Positions 1-8,623 of a stretch of 64,000 nt of DNA are shown here, in pieces. A model generated the notes under the pieces. It was given only the letters and a program-made list of their open reading frames with translations, did not search any database and was not told where the DNA came from. Source of the stretch: Bacteroidota bacterium (GTDB taxonomy: Bacteria; Bacteroidota; Ignavibacteria; Kapaibacteriales; HRBIN21); the NCBI GenBank assembly GCA_030550275.1, contig JAUQPR010000002.1, forward strand, positions 124,001-188,000, written 5' to 3'. The position numbers and the translations under genes were made by a program. Within the stretch, counting starts at the first letter, position 1, and every line of letters begins with the position of its first letter.

Positions 1-1704
1 TTGGGTGACGCGCTCGACCGTGACGTTGACGATGCGGGAGATGCCCACGCGGAAGACCATCACGTTCGGGCTACGGAACCCCTCCAGCGCAAAGGTGTAC
101 ACCCCAGGCGGAGCCCCCGGCGGCACCGTAAAGAGGAGCTCATCGCCCACGGCGCGGTACAGGCGCGGATACTGCACACGGACCCAATTCAGGTAGAGCG
201 CTGGGGCGCGATCGCCAGCTTCCGTGCAGTTGAGGATGTTGGCGACGGTGAGGGTGCTATTCTCTGCCTCGGTGAGAACCGATGCAGGGATTGGGGCGAT
301 CTGATCGCGCGGCGTCTGCAGTAGCATTGCCCGCGCGCCCGACCACGATGCTCGCAGCACCCGGCGCTGGTTGAGGTAGATCTCCGCCGTGTGCTCCGGA
401 CCCGGGCACGGGAACGCCGACACAAGCGCCCCGCAGAGCATCACCTCCAATTGCACAGGTTCCGATGCCACCGTTGCCGGCGCCGGCAGCGGCACGCGCA
501 CGGTCACGCTGGCGTTGGGTGCAACGCGCGCCCAAAAGAGCTGATCGCCGCGGAAGCTGGGCTGGAGCAGATCCCGATCCCAGGTCTCCACCGCACCGAA
601 GCGCTCCTGCACGCGGTTCTCCTCCAGGATGACCGTGCTCAGGAAGTACTTCCCGCGCAAGTCCGTTGCCCGGCGCGGGTCGGTGATGCGGAGCTCGCCG
701 GACTCCTCCACCATACGTGCCCCAGGGGTGGTTCCCCAGGTGAGCACGTAGACGTTCTCATCGCTTTCGGGGTCGCGGTACTGGTCGGCATCGGGGTTTT
801 GGAAGTTCTTCAGGTTCGGCTCGGCAAAGAAGGCGACGTAGTCGGGGTCGGGCTCGTAGTGCTCCAAGCGCCCGTTGTTGTTGCGGTCGTAGACGTAGAG
901 CGGCACCTGCTGTCCTCGATTCCACAGTTGCAGTGTTTGCAGCTCCAGCGTGGCGATGGGCAATCCCAACTGCGCCAGCTCGCGAGCGGTCAGGCGCACC
1001 AGCCCCTGGCGCGAAACGTAGAGCTTGTACTGCCACCCATCGGGAGCGGTTGGAATGGGGCGCAGCGCCACGTCCGGTTGCAGAGTCCGCGCCACCGCAA
1101 CACGCTCCACCGACGCGAGCGCATCAACCACTGCGAAGCGTGCCACCGAGGGGAGCGAAAGCCGAACCCGGAGCTGCCGAATCGCCTGCAGGCTATCCCT
1201 CACGGCGCGGTACGGCAGCAGCCGCAGCACTGCTCGGGCACTACTGCCGGCAAATCCCAGTGGCACAAGCTCCACCACCGTTGATGCCACCGGCGCGCAC
1301 TCTCGGCATTCCAATAACGCCGGCGGTGCCGGTAGCGGGAGCAGCTCTTGCTCCACAATCTCCAGCCCCTGTAGCCGCGCCTCCGGAGGGCACTCCAGCG
1401 GCACGGCAAACCCATAAAACGGCTGCTGGGAAAGCCGAAACGCCCACCGTGACTCCGGAGGGAGCTGAACGCTCCTCCCCTCCCGCACTGCGAAGCGCGG
1501 TGCGGGGAAAGCGCACTCCACCACCAGTGTCCCCGGTCCGTCCCAGCGCCAGCGCACCTGGAGTTGCTCCGCCACTGCCGTACATCCCCACAGGGCAACA
1601 AGGAGTGCTGCGCCCCTACACCAGCACCACATCGGAGGCAAGCCCTTGCTGTACACCCCAGCCGGAGCAGATGACGTGCGGGCAGCCCCGTTGAATGTGC
1701 GCAT
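1..1704 (-). CDS. PorU-like (peptidase C25 family) type IX secretion protein, N-terminal 568 codons
   Basis: The frame is open from an ATG at 1704 to the window edge, so only the N-terminal part is visible. Near residue 503 it reads YLNWVRVQYPRLYRA, followed by a segment of the type GVYTFALEGFRSPNVMVF. This resembles the domain that precedes the C25 peptidase in PorU/gingipain-like proteins, which cleave the C-terminal signal of type IX secretion cargo at the outer membrane. A second ATG at 1632 is followed by a signal-peptide-like stretch (GAALLVALWGCTAVA) and may be the true start. The 1704 start overlaps the Nudix stop as TGATG, which suggests coupling. The catalytic His/Cys part would lie beyond base 1. 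The PorV-like barrel nearby and the T9SS-tagged DUF1501 protein fit this reading. The family call comes from recognised motifs, not a search. Confidence 0.6.
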   Translation of the reverse strand, partial: MRTFNGAARTSSAPAGVYSKGLPPMWCWCRGAALLVALWGCTAVAEQLQVRWRWDGPGTLVVECAFPAPRFAVREGRSVQLPPESRWAFRLSQQPFYGFAVPLECPPEARLQGLEIVEQELLPLPAPPALLECRECAPVASTVVELVPLGFAGSSARAVLRLLPYRAVRDSLQAIRQLRVRLSLPSVARFAVVDALASVERVAVARTLQPDVALRPIPTAPDGWQYKLYVSRQGLVRLTARELAQLGLPIATLELQTLQLWNRGQQVPLYVYDRNNNGRLEHYEPDPDYVAFFAEPNLKNFQNPDADQYRDPESDENVYVLTWGTTPGARMVEESGELRITDPRRATDLRGKYFLSTVILEENRVQERFGAVETWDRDLLQPSFRGDQLFWARVAPNASVTVRVPLPAPATVASEPVQLEVMLCGALVSAFPCPGPEHTAEIYLNQRRVLRASWSGARAMLLQTPRDQIAPIPASVLTEAENSTLTVANILNCTEAGDRAPALYLNWVRVQYPRLYRAVGDELLFTVPPGAPPGVYTFALEGFRSPNVMVFRVGISRIVNVTVERVTQ

Positions 1705-2393
1705 CACTGCTGCCCTGCCCCGCGCAGAAACTCCTCGTAGAGCACCAGCAGTTCGCTGAGCACCATCGCCGTTGCACCCCAGAGGGGAACGGGCGCATCA
1801 ATTGCCCAGTACGGCACACGCAGCCGGCGTCCATCGCGCTCCCAGAACCCCACGCGCAGCCGCTCCCCCTGGCGCAGCAACTCCAGGGGAACTGGCACCA
1901 CTTGCTCCACCTCTTCGCGGTTGGGCACAAACGTTCCCCAGCGGAGCATCCCCAGCACCGGCACCATCGCTGCGTGCGAGGAGGGCACGTACACGGGGGA
2001 CAGCGTCCCCAGCACCCACACCTGCTCCGGTGCGATCCCGATCTCCTCCTGCCCTTCGCGCAACGCCGTCACCATCGGCGGTTCACCGGGCATGCTCATC
2101 CCTCCGGGGAAGCTCAGCTCCCCACGATGGCGACGCAACTGCGCACTGCGCAACGTCAGGACCACTGCCGGGGCAGCCTCCAGCTCCACCAGCAACACCA
2201 GCACCGCCGAAGGATGGCTCCCGGGCAACGGACGCAGCGGACGATCCCGCCCCTCCTCCGCTGGCGCCATCATCCGGTGTGCGACCTCTCCGGGCAGCGG
2301 CTGCCGCAGCCGCCACTGCAAAAACTCCGCAAGCTGTACCAGCTCCCGCATCGCAGGCGTAGGGACGAACGAAACCGCCGCTGCCCATCGCAC
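1704..2393 (-). CDS. Nudix hydrolase, CoA-pyrophosphatase (NudL) type
   Basis: This 229-residue protein has a complete Nudix box at residues 98-120: GGMSMPGE, then REGQEEIGI. It is preceded by LRSAQLRRHRGELSFPGG, which matches the extra motif of coenzyme A diphosphatases. The likely reaction is hydrolysis of CoA or acyl-CoA to phosphopantetheine and 3',5'-ADP in the cytoplasm. The stop overlaps the ATG of the PorU-like gene by one base (TGATG). The Crp-like gene at 2515 diverges from it with 121 bp between them. Nudix membership is certain; the CoA substrate is inferred from the NuCoA-like motif. Confidence 0.85.
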   Translation of the reverse strand: MRWAAAVSFVPTPAMRELVQLAEFLQWRLRQPLPGEVAHRMMAPAEEGRDRPLRPLPGSHPSAVLVLLVELEAAPAVVLTLRSAQLRRHRGELSFPGGMSMPGEPPMVTALREGQEEIGIAPEQVWVLGTLSPVYVPSSHAAMVPVLGMLRWGTFVPNREEVEQVVPVPLELLRQGERLRVGFWERDGRRLRVPYWAIDAPVPLWGATAMVLSELLVLYEEFLRGAGQQ

Positions 2394-2514
2394 GTGGACA
2401 CCGTGTGCTGCTGCACCCCCTGCGCTGGTTGCTCCTCCGGCTCACCGCTCCGCCGGAGCTCGGCTTTTTCGTATTTTCGGGCAGCAGCTTGTCCAAGCGC
2501 TCTGCGCCGCATCC

Positions 2515-3219
2515 ATGCAGAGGATACCTATCCCGAACTGCGAGACCTGCCCCATCCGCTCCCAGAGCCTCTTCGGCGCCTTGCAAGAGCATCAGCTCCC
2601 CGAACTGAGCAGCTCCAAGGGGTGCTACTTCTTCCGCCGCGGCGAGGTCATCTTCCACGAAGGGAGCTACCCGGCGGGCATCTACTGCATACACCAGGGC
2701 GCGGTCAAGCTCTACCGCAGCGACTCCTCCGGCAACGTGGTCATCGTGCGCCTGGCACGCGCGGGCGACCTCTTGGGGTACCGAGCATTGCTGAGCAACG
2801 AACGCTATACGGCAACAGCAGAAGCTCTGGAGGACACCACTCTGTGCTTTATCCCGCGCCAGACCTTCTTCGAGCTGCTGCGGCAGAACACCGATTTGAT
2901 GGCTGCCGTCACCGAGCTGCTCGCCCGCGATCTGCGGGCAGCGGAGACCCGACTGGCCTCCCTCGCGCAGAAGAGCGTTCCTCAGCGCCTGGCAGAGATC
3001 CTGCTCTACCTGCGCGAGCTCTTTGGCGAGGACGAAACCGGCGCGCTCAAGACTACGATGACCCGCCGCGAACTTGCGGAACTGGTCGGCACTGCCCCTG
3101 AAACCGTCATCCGCTTGCTGAGCGACTTCCAGCGCCGCAAGCTCATCTCCACCGACCATCGCCACATCCGCATCCTGGACCCAGCAGGGCTGGCATACCT
3201 TGCCGACCTGGAGGATTGA
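2515..3219 (+). CDS. Crp/Fnr family transcriptional regulator 1
   Basis: This 234-residue protein has an N-terminal cNMP-binding-type beta barrel (about 35-140) and a C-terminal winged helix, where TRRELAELVGTAPETVIRLL (about 182-201) is the HTH. It begins MQRIPIPNCETCPIRS. The CxxC near the N-terminus is typical of Crp/Fnr proteins of the Bacteroidota. Other cysteines are at about 37, 58 and 114, so metal or redox sensing is possible but not shown. The frame is open far upstream, but the first start that gives a normal family length is ATG 2515. A second Crp/Fnr gene follows 89 bp later, with a perfect palindrome between them that either protein could bind. Confidence 0.88.
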   Translation: MQRIPIPNCETCPIRSQSLFGALQEHQLPELSSSKGCYFFRRGEVIFHEGSYPAGIYCIHQGAVKLYRSDSSGNVVIVRLARAGDLLGYRALLSNERYTATAEALEDTTLCFIPRQTFFELLRQNTDLMAAVTELLARDLRAAETRLASLAQKSVPQRLAEILLYLRELFGEDETGALKTTMTRRELAELVGTAPETVIRLLSDFQRRKLISTDHRHIRILDPAGLAYLADLED

Positions 3220-3239
3220 GCTCGAGCTCATCACGTGCC

Positions 3240-3253
3240 GTGACTCAGGTCAC
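3240..3253. promoter_or_regulatory. Crp/Fnr-type operator palindrome
   Basis: The sequence GTGACTCAGGTCAC is a perfect inverted repeat, GTGAC-N4-GTCAC. Read as GTGA-N6-TCAC it has the core and spacing of Crp/Fnr operators. It lies between two Crp/Fnr genes and 56 bp upstream of the second start, which suggests auto- or cross-regulation. The regulatory role is inferred. Confidence 0.6.
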
Positions 3254-3308
3254 TCGGTAGCCACCGCCGGCAAGCGAATTTCGCCCCGCACATTCTCAGG
3301 GGTACCCC

Positions 3309-4016
3309 ATGACGGTGCTCGCCACAGAACTCCAGACACGGCTGTGCAGCCAATGCCCGCATGGATGGCTCAACCCACTGGCGGAGCTCAGCCCGGAGGC
3401 GCAGCGCGCAATCGCGCAGGAACGGCGGGTGAAGCACTTTCCCCACGGTGCTGTGCTGGCAGCCATCGGCGAACCCATCACAGAGCTTCTGTGCCTCTCC
3501 AGCGGGGCTGCCAAAGCCGTGTTGCCCGAACGCTCCTCTCAGCAGCTCCTGGTCGGGCTCTTCAAGCCCGGCGACGTCATCGGATTGCGAGACCTCTTCG
3601 GCGAGCGGCGCCATACGGTCAATGTCATCGCGCTGGAGGAGGTCACCGCCTGCAGCATTCCGGCAGAGCTGGTGCTGGAACATGCCCACGCATCCCCGAA
3701 CTTCTGGCTCCGCCTGGTGCAATTGCTGACGCAGCAACTGGAGCATGTCGAGGGGCAATTCTTCGTGCTGCAGTCCCGCTCGCTCCGGGAGCGCCTGCTG
3801 GCGCTCCTCCGGGTACTGCTGCAGACCTACGGACTGGATGAGCAGCAGCGGCTGCGATGTCGGCTCCCGCTGAGCGAGCTGGCAACCTTGCTGCACAGCT
3901 CCGTTCCCGCTGTCCGCAGGGCACTCAACGCGCTGCAACGGGCACAGCTCCTTCGGCTGCAGGGGGACTACCTCGTCGTTGCCAACCCGCAGGCGCTGGA
4001 GCGGTTGCTGGAGTAG
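3309..4016 (+). CDS. Crp/Fnr family transcriptional regulator 2
   Basis: This 235-residue protein has the same two-domain plan as the preceding gene: a cNMP-like barrel (about 38-140; FKPGDVIGLRDLFGERRH marks its core) and a C-terminal HTH (LPLSELATLLHSSVPAVRRA, about 188-207). Its N-terminus also carries a CxxC (LCSQC). It differs clearly in sequence from its neighbour, so the two are old paralogues rather than a recent duplication. The 14-bp palindrome at 3240 lies in its upstream region. It converges with the lipoprotein gene ending at 4024. The ligand cannot be told from sequence. Confidence 0.87.
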   Translation: MTVLATELQTRLCSQCPHGWLNPLAELSPEAQRAIAQERRVKHFPHGAVLAAIGEPITELLCLSSGAAKAVLPERSSQQLLVGLFKPGDVIGLRDLFGERRHTVNVIALEEVTACSIPAELVLEHAHASPNFWLRLVQLLTQQLEHVEGQFFVLQSRSLRERLLALLRVLLQTYGLDEQQRLRCRLPLSELATLLHSSVPAVRRALNALQRAQLLRLQGDYLVVANPQALERLLE

Positions 4017-4023
4017 TTGCAGC

Positions 4024-4458
4024 TCACGGCAGATGGCGCTGGAGAAACTCCTGAAGCTGCCGATGGAACTGCAGCACCTCGCCGGGGACATCAGCCTCCC
4101 CCAACCCCCATTGGAGCCGGTACGAGCCCGTATCGCGCCGGAGCTCCAGGAAGACCACCATGTTACCCGTTCCCTGCAGGCGTAGCCCACGCTGCCGCCA
4201 CTGCTCAAGCTGCCGGAGGAAGGGCTGGAGACTATCTGCCGGGCAAACACCGGCGGATTCGGTCCGTTCGGGCTGTCCGGGGAACTGGCTCCAGCGCAGA
4301 ATCACACCATCGGAGCGCAGCAGGTAGCCGCTGTACAATCCCGTAAAGCCCCCACCTTGCCCTACCAGGAGCTCCCCTTCGATGGGCTTTTCGACTGCAG
4401 CGCTCCGGCACGCTCCCATCAGCAGCGCACCGAGGAGAATCCAGAGCAGCATCGGCAC
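4024..4458 (-). CDS. small lipoprotein of unknown function
   Basis: The product has 144 residues. It begins with a hydrophobic signal (MLLWILLGALL) and a lipobox ending MGAC, so it should be acylated at about Cys17 and held in an envelope membrane. The mature part is mixed alpha/beta, with GGGFTGLYSGYLLRSDGVIL near the front and a C-terminal amphipathic helix. No family was recognised. It is the last gene of a minus-strand run with an NHL-type lipoprotein and a PorV-like barrel, so an outer-membrane or secretion-associated job is plausible. Confidence 0.75.
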   Translation of the reverse strand: MPMLLWILLGALLMGACRSAAVEKPIEGELLVGQGGGFTGLYSGYLLRSDGVILRWSQFPGQPERTESAGVCPADSLQPFLRQLEQWRQRGLRLQGTGNMVVFLELRRDTGSYRLQWGLGEADVPGEVLQFHRQLQEFLQRHLP

Positions 4459-4473
4459 CCCATGGCGCAGGCT

Positions 4474-5517
4474 TCACATATCCGTTGACAGGCGCAGCCG
4501 CAGAATCCGGTCGTTGTCCCGATCGGCAATGTAGACCGTGCGGCTGTACACCGATACCCCGGAGGGTGCACGCAGTCGGTAGGCGCCCTCCCCACGGTAC
4601 CCGCGCACCAGCCGTCCTCCGGGCGTGAGTACAAAGAGGGAATCCCGTTCGGCATCCACAACGTACAGGTTGCCCGCAGCATCGAAGGCGGCATCCTCCG
4701 GTGCGGCAAACCGCCCCGGCTCCAGCACGGTGTTCTGTGTGGTCGTTGGGTCGAACTTCTGCGCCCATCCCGCTCCCTCGCCCGTGACGTAGCGGAGCCA
4801 TTGGACGCGGTACTGCATCGAGGGACCCCGCTGGAGGATGACCATCTCCGCTCCGTTGGCACTGACAGCGATGCCGCTGAGCTGCTCGATAGCATTGAGC
4901 GCGATGCCCCCGGGACGCAGCGTCGGGATTGGCGAACGTAGCCGGTCATCGGCGCCGATGTGGAGCACGGCGTCATCGGGGTCGATCGGCGAGGTATTCT
5001 GCGGACCCGTGCGCGCAAGGAGGTAGCTGTTGTCGGGCAGGACCGCAACGCCGGTGAAGCGGCGCTGGGGGCGTTCCGGCTCCGCATACGCCAGCCGAAT
5101 CGGGGCGCGGGCAATATCGTGCGCACTCTCCCGCAGCCGGATGCGGAAGACCGCTCCTATCCGCGTCCGCCGACCGGAGAGGAGCGTATCCAGCTCTCCG
5201 CACACGAGCAGATCGAAATGCCCATCCTGGGCAATTGCCACCGGGCGCAAGAGCGGTGGCGATGTTCCCACCACCCGCCCGGCAAGGTCCAGCATCACGA
5301 TGCGGTCATTCTCCGTATCGGCAACGTAGATGAAGGGTTCGCGCCCGACCAGCACCGCCGAAGGGCGGCGGAAGCCCGTCCACTCCGGCAGTACGGGCAC
5401 GTAGACCGTATCCCCCACGGTGGGGCGCGGCGGCGGCGCCGTTGGCAGAGGCGGGCGCTCAGCACAGCCGCCCACCGCCACCGCCACTCCCAGATAGAGC
5501 CATCGAAGCCAGCTCAT
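4474..5517 (-). CDS. NHL-type beta-propeller lipoprotein
   Basis: This 347-residue protein has a signal peptide and lipobox (LGVAVAVGGC, Cys about 18). The mature part holds recurring propeller-blade signatures: IYVADTENDRIVMLD, AFDAAGNLYVVDAERD and VYIADRDNDRILRL, about six blades in all. NHL propellers act mainly as binding scaffolds. The start was set at ATG 5517 because it directly precedes the signal peptide and overlaps the PorV-like stop as ATGA; the frame is open further upstream but only as antisense-like sequence. It was probably made together with the barrel gene, so it may sit on the outer membrane. The ligand is unknown. Confidence 0.78.
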   Translation of the reverse strand: MSWLRWLYLGVAVAVGGCAERPPLPTAPPPRPTVGDTVYVPVLPEWTGFRRPSAVLVGREPFIYVADTENDRIVMLDLAGRVVGTSPPLLRPVAIAQDGHFDLLVCGELDTLLSGRRTRIGAVFRIRLRESAHDIARAPIRLAYAEPERPQRRFTGVAVLPDNSYLLARTGPQNTSPIDPDDAVLHIGADDRLRSPIPTLRPGGIALNAIEQLSGIAVSANGAEMVILQRGPSMQYRVQWLRYVTGEGAGWAQKFDPTTTQNTVLEPGRFAAPEDAAFDAAGNLYVVDAERDSLFVLTPGGRLVRGYRGEGAYRLRAPSGVSVYSRTVYIADRDNDRILRLRLSTDM

Positions 5518-6506
5518 GGAACTGCTGGAGGCAATACCTGCAGCCCGATCCGGTGCACCGCTCCCAGCGGCGAGTGCCAGGCAAGGGCATAGTCCAGCTC
5601 CACCTGCACCGGGAAGGGCACCGCCACTCCCGCGCCCACACTCCAACGCTCCGGGGCATTGAAGCGAATCCCGCAACGCAGCGAGAGCATCGCCGGAAAC
5701 GCCTCAGAAAAGCGCACGGCGTATTCGGCTGCCAGGGCATAGCTTTCGGCATTGTCGCTGGGATGGTCCAACTGCCCCAGCAGGCTCAGCCGCTGCACAG
5801 GGCTGTTGAACAGCTCGCCCCCCACACCGATGCGGAAGACCGTCGGCGGAGCAAAGCTCCGGAAGCCCTGCGGAGTCCCCGGCAGCACCACCGGCTGCTG
5901 AAGCTGCCCCTGTGCCTGCAGCGGAGCACCATAGGCGGAGACCACCACCGCAAAGCGCAGCGTGCCGAAACCGGTCCAGTAGAGCGTTCCCGCATCCCAG
6001 GCAATCCCCTCCAAGCGCGCTTCAGCCCATTGCTCACGGATGTAGCGCAGTGTGACGCCAGCACTGAACTGCTCGGTCAGACGCCGGGCATAGCTGAGCC
6101 CGATATTCCAATGCCCGAAGTGCCATTGCCGTCCGGTGCCATAGGGCTGGAACTCGGTGGTCTCTGGAATCGGAGGCAGCGCCAGCACCGCAGCGCTCAG
6201 GGCAGCGCTCCCGAGCTCGCCTAGCCGCATGCTCCCGTAAGCAGTGTGCACAGCGATATCGGCAACGAAGCGGAGCGTGCTGAATTCGGCGCTGTACTCG
6301 GGCAGCTCGGCGACCAGCGCAGGATTGAGCCACACAGCACCCCCCTGCGGCAATGCCACCGCAACGGCATTGAGCCCAGCAGAGCGCGCTCCCTGCGCGA
6401 GCTTGAGCGCCGTTGCCAGAGCAATCCCCACGCGCTCGCTCCCAAACTGTGGGAGAAGCTGCGCCTGCAGCGGCACACAGACCAACAGGAGCAACAATCG
6501 CCGCAT
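5514..6506 (-). CDS. PorV/PorQ family outer-membrane beta-barrel protein
   Basis: This 330-residue protein starts with a cleavable signal (MRRLLLLLVCVPLQAQ). After it comes RSAGLNAVAVALPQGGAVWL and an NPAL-type motif, the hallmark of the PorV/PorQ (UPF0164-like) barrels. The rest alternates amphipathic strands with glycines and aromatics and ends in a strand after AWHSPLGAVHRIGL. In type IX secretion, PorV carries cargo from the translocon to the PorU sortase. Which member this is (PorV, PorQ or a related barrel) cannot be fixed, but the PorU-like gene 4 kb away and a T9SS cargo in the window support the context. It is closely followed by the NHL lipoprotein (ATGA overlap). Confidence 0.75.
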   Translation of the reverse strand: MRRLLLLLVCVPLQAQLLPQFGSERVGIALATALKLAQGARSAGLNAVAVALPQGGAVWLNPALVAELPEYSAEFSTLRFVADIAVHTAYGSMRLGELGSAALSAAVLALPPIPETTEFQPYGTGRQWHFGHWNIGLSYARRLTEQFSAGVTLRYIREQWAEARLEGIAWDAGTLYWTGFGTLRFAVVVSAYGAPLQAQGQLQQPVVLPGTPQGFRSFAPPTVFRIGVGGELFNSPVQRLSLLGQLDHPSDNAESYALAAEYAVRFSEAFPAMLSLRCGIRFNAPERWSVGAGVAVPFPVQVELDYALAWHSPLGAVHRIGLQVLPPAVP

Positions 6507-6509
6507 TAC

Positions 6510-7274
6510 TCAGTGCCGGGCAACCCCGCCGTCCACGTTGATGGTCTGCCCCGTGATGATCCCCGATGCCGGCATCGCCAGGAAGGCAAGCACGTTGGCG
6601 ATATCTTCGGGCTCATCGGCGCGATGGACCGCCTGCTGCGGCAGGATGTGCTGCAGAATCGTCTGCGACAGCGGCGCCGCGTTCGGACGCTGCGTTGCCG
6701 TCAGCCCAACGGTGATGGCATTGACCGTGATGCCGTAGCGCCCAACCTCGGCTGCCAGCGAGCGCACAAACCCGATGATGCCCATCTTCGCCGTGACGTA
6801 GTGCACCAGGTACGGCGTTCCCAGCCAGACCGTATCGGAGGACAGCGCAATAATGCGTCCGAAGCCGCGCTCCTTCATCGAGGGCAGCACAGCTTTGACC
6901 GTCAGGAAGAGGCTGTTGAGCGTCACATCCAGCATGTAGCGCCACTGCTCAAAGGTCAGCAGCTCGAAGGGCTCCTCCTCGTAAAACCCCACGTTGTGCA
7001 CGAGGATGTCCACGCCGCCCCAGTGCGCGCGGATGCACTCCATCATCGCCTCCACGTCGCTGGGCTTGGTCAAATCCGCGCGGATGGTGAGCACCTCTCC
7101 GCCCAGACGACGGACCGCTTCGGCGGTCTCGCTGGCATCGGCGATATCCGCGATGGCGATTCGGGCACCCTCGTGAGCAAGCCGCACACAGAAGGCGCGC
7201 CCATTGCCGATTGCCGCCCCTGTCACCAGTGCCACCCGTCCCTGCAGCCCCTGTTCGCCGCGAGATTGCTGCAT
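6510..7274 (-). CDS. short-chain dehydrogenase/reductase; candidate 3-ketosphinganine reductase
   Basis: This 254-residue classical SDR has the dinucleotide motif TGAAIGNG (18-25), NVG at about 94-96, catalytic Ser at 145/146, the YVTAK motif (Tyr159, Lys163) and an SDR C-terminal GQTINVDGG. It should reduce or oxidise a keto/hydroxy group with NAD(P)(H) in the cytoplasm. It lies six bases after the SPT-like gene. Because 3-ketosphinganine reductases are SDRs and act right after serine palmitoyltransferase, that role is a reasonable guess from context only. A fatty-acid or sugar substrate remains possible. Confidence 0.8.
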   Translation of the reverse strand: MQQSRGEQGLQGRVALVTGAAIGNGRAFCVRLAHEGARIAIADIADASETAEAVRRLGGEVLTIRADLTKPSDVEAMMECIRAHWGGVDILVHNVGFYEEEPFELLTFEQWRYMLDVTLNSLFLTVKAVLPSMKERGFGRIIALSSDTVWLGTPYLVHYVTAKMGIIGFVRSLAAEVGRYGITVNAITVGLTATQRPNAAPLSQTILQHILPQQAVHRADEPEDIANVLAFLAMPASGIITGQTINVDGGVARH

Positions 7275-7280
7275 TCGGGT

Positions 7281-8549
7281 TTACCGACGGTCCGTCAGGA
7301 TATCCTCCCCAGTGCGGTTCGCCTGCATTCCGGCAGCGATTCGCTCGCGCGCCTCAGGGGTGAGCAGCCCCAGCTCCCTGCCCACGCGCTCGAATACCTC
7401 CAGGATGCGCTCCAGATGCTCATCCTCGTGCGTTGCCATGTAACTGGTGCGCATCATGCTCATGTTCGGGGGCACCCCTGGCGGGATAAAGGCGTTGACG
7501 AACACCCCGGCATCGAAGAGCTTACGCCAGAAGAGCAGCGCCGTCTCCACATCGCCGACAATGACGGGCACAATTGCCGTCTGCCCATCGAGCGTGTGGA
7601 AGCCCAGCTCCTTGAAGCCCTGGCGCATCTTGTTGGCATTGCGGATGAGCTTGTCCACCAGCTCCGGCTGCTCCTCCAGGATCTCCAACGCTGCCAGCGC
7701 CGCAGCACACGACGCCGGCGTGGGGCTTGCGCTGAAGATGAGCGCCGAGGAGTGGTGCTTCAAGTAGTTGATCACACGCTCCGGACCGGCAACGAAGCCC
7801 CCCAGCGAGGCAAAGGTCTTGGAGAAGGTGCCCATCGTCAGGTCCGTCTGCTCCGTCAGCCCAAACATGCTGGCGGTACCCCGCCCACCAACCCCAATCA
7901 CCCCGATGGCGTGGGCATCATCCACGAGGACGCGCGCGCCATACCGGTGCGCCACCTCCAGCAGGCGCGGCAGGTTGACGATCTCTCCGGTGACGGAGAA
8001 CACCCCGTCGGTGACCACCAGCTTGCCCGCCGACTCCGGGATGCGCGACAGAACGCGCTCCAGGTCCTCCATATCGTTGTGCCGGTAGCGCACAAATTCG
8101 GCGAAGCTTCCCTTTGCCATCAACGCACCGGCAACGATCGAGGCATGGTTCTCGCGGTCGCTGATGACGTAATCGCCCTTCTGCACAAGCCCCGCGATGG
8201 TCCCTATCGCGGTCTGGAAACCGGTGCTGAAGAGCAACACCGCCTCATAGCCCAGGAAGCGCGCCAAGCGCTCCTCCAGCTCAATGTGCAAATCGAGCGT
8301 ACCGGTCAGGTAGCGCGAGCCCGAGCATCCGGTGCCGTACTTGCGAATGGCGGCGATGGCGGCTTCCTTGACCTTCGGGTGCGTGGTCAAGCCCAGGTAG
8401 TTGTTCGACCCCGCCATGATGATCTTCCGCCCCCCGATGGTCACGACCGGACCCTCGTTCTCCTCCAAGGGGTGGAAGTAGGGGTACAATCCCCGCGCTT
8501 TGACCTCATCGGCGCGCGTGAAGGCAAAGCAGCGTGCGAACAGATCCAC
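7281..8549 (-). CDS. alpha-oxoamine synthase, serine palmitoyltransferase-like
   Basis: This 422-residue PLP enzyme joins an acyl-CoA to an amino acid with loss of CO2. Landmarks are SNNYLGL (48-54), [17 protein letters not shown] (72-88), ENHAS with the PLP-stacking His135, VDDAH (209-213) and the PLP lysine in [12 protein letters not shown] (Lys244). The N-terminal [15 protein letters not shown] and the [10 protein letters not shown] segment resemble bacterial serine palmitoyltransferases more than 2-amino-3-ketobutyrate CoA ligase or BioF. The product would then be 3-ketosphinganine, the first sphingolipid precursor. An SDR gene follows six bases later. The KBL/BioF alternatives share the fold and cannot be excluded without a tree. 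Confidence 0.78.
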   Translation of the reverse strand: MDLFARCFAFTRADEVKARGLYPYFHPLEENEGPVVTIGGRKIIMAGSNNYLGLTTHPKVKEAAIAAIRKYGTGCSGSRYLTGTLDLHIELEERLARFLGYEAVLLFSTGFQTAIGTIAGLVQKGDYVISDRENHASIVAGALMAKGSFAEFVRYRHNDMEDLERVLSRIPESAGKLVVTDGVFSVTGEIVNLPRLLEVAHRYGARVLVDDAHAIGVIGVGGRGTASMFGLTEQTDLTMGTFSKTFASLGGFVAGPERVINYLKHHSSALIFSASPTPASCAAALAALEILEEQPELVDKLIRNANKMRQGFKELGFHTLDGQTAIVPVIVGDVETALLFWRKLFDAGVFVNAFIPPGVPPNMSMMRTSYMATHEDEHLERILEVFERVGRELGLLTPEARERIAAGMQANRTGEDILTDRR

Positions 8550-8596
8550 GGCTCACCTCTGTGCCGTCGCACATGCCCAACGTGGCGCAAATATCC

Positions 8597-8617
8597 GAAA
8601 AAGTCCCCGACGGGGGA
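8597..8617 (-). terminator. possible weak terminator after the glycosylase gene
   Basis: On the minus strand, just past the 8624 stop, a short GC hairpin (CCCC-GTC-GGGG) is followed by ACTTTTT. The stem is only about four or five base pairs, so it may slow rather than stop transcription before the SPT-like gene. Confidence 0.35.
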
Positions 8618-8623
8618 GGCTAT

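Noticed and set aside
391-1284. A 297-codon plus-strand open frame
   Set aside because: It is antisense to the PorU-like gene, whose own frame is uninterrupted over 568 codons and has recognisable motifs.
1695-3101. A 468-codon plus-strand open frame across the Nudix gene and the first Crp gene
   Set aside because: It is antisense or out of frame to two recognised genes and has low-complexity Arg/His/Pro composition.
7281-8549. Annotation as 2-amino-3-ketobutyrate CoA ligase or BioF
   Set aside because: The N-terminal and C-terminal segments fit serine palmitoyltransferase better, and no tdh or bio gene is adjacent. It is kept as an alternative in the entry.
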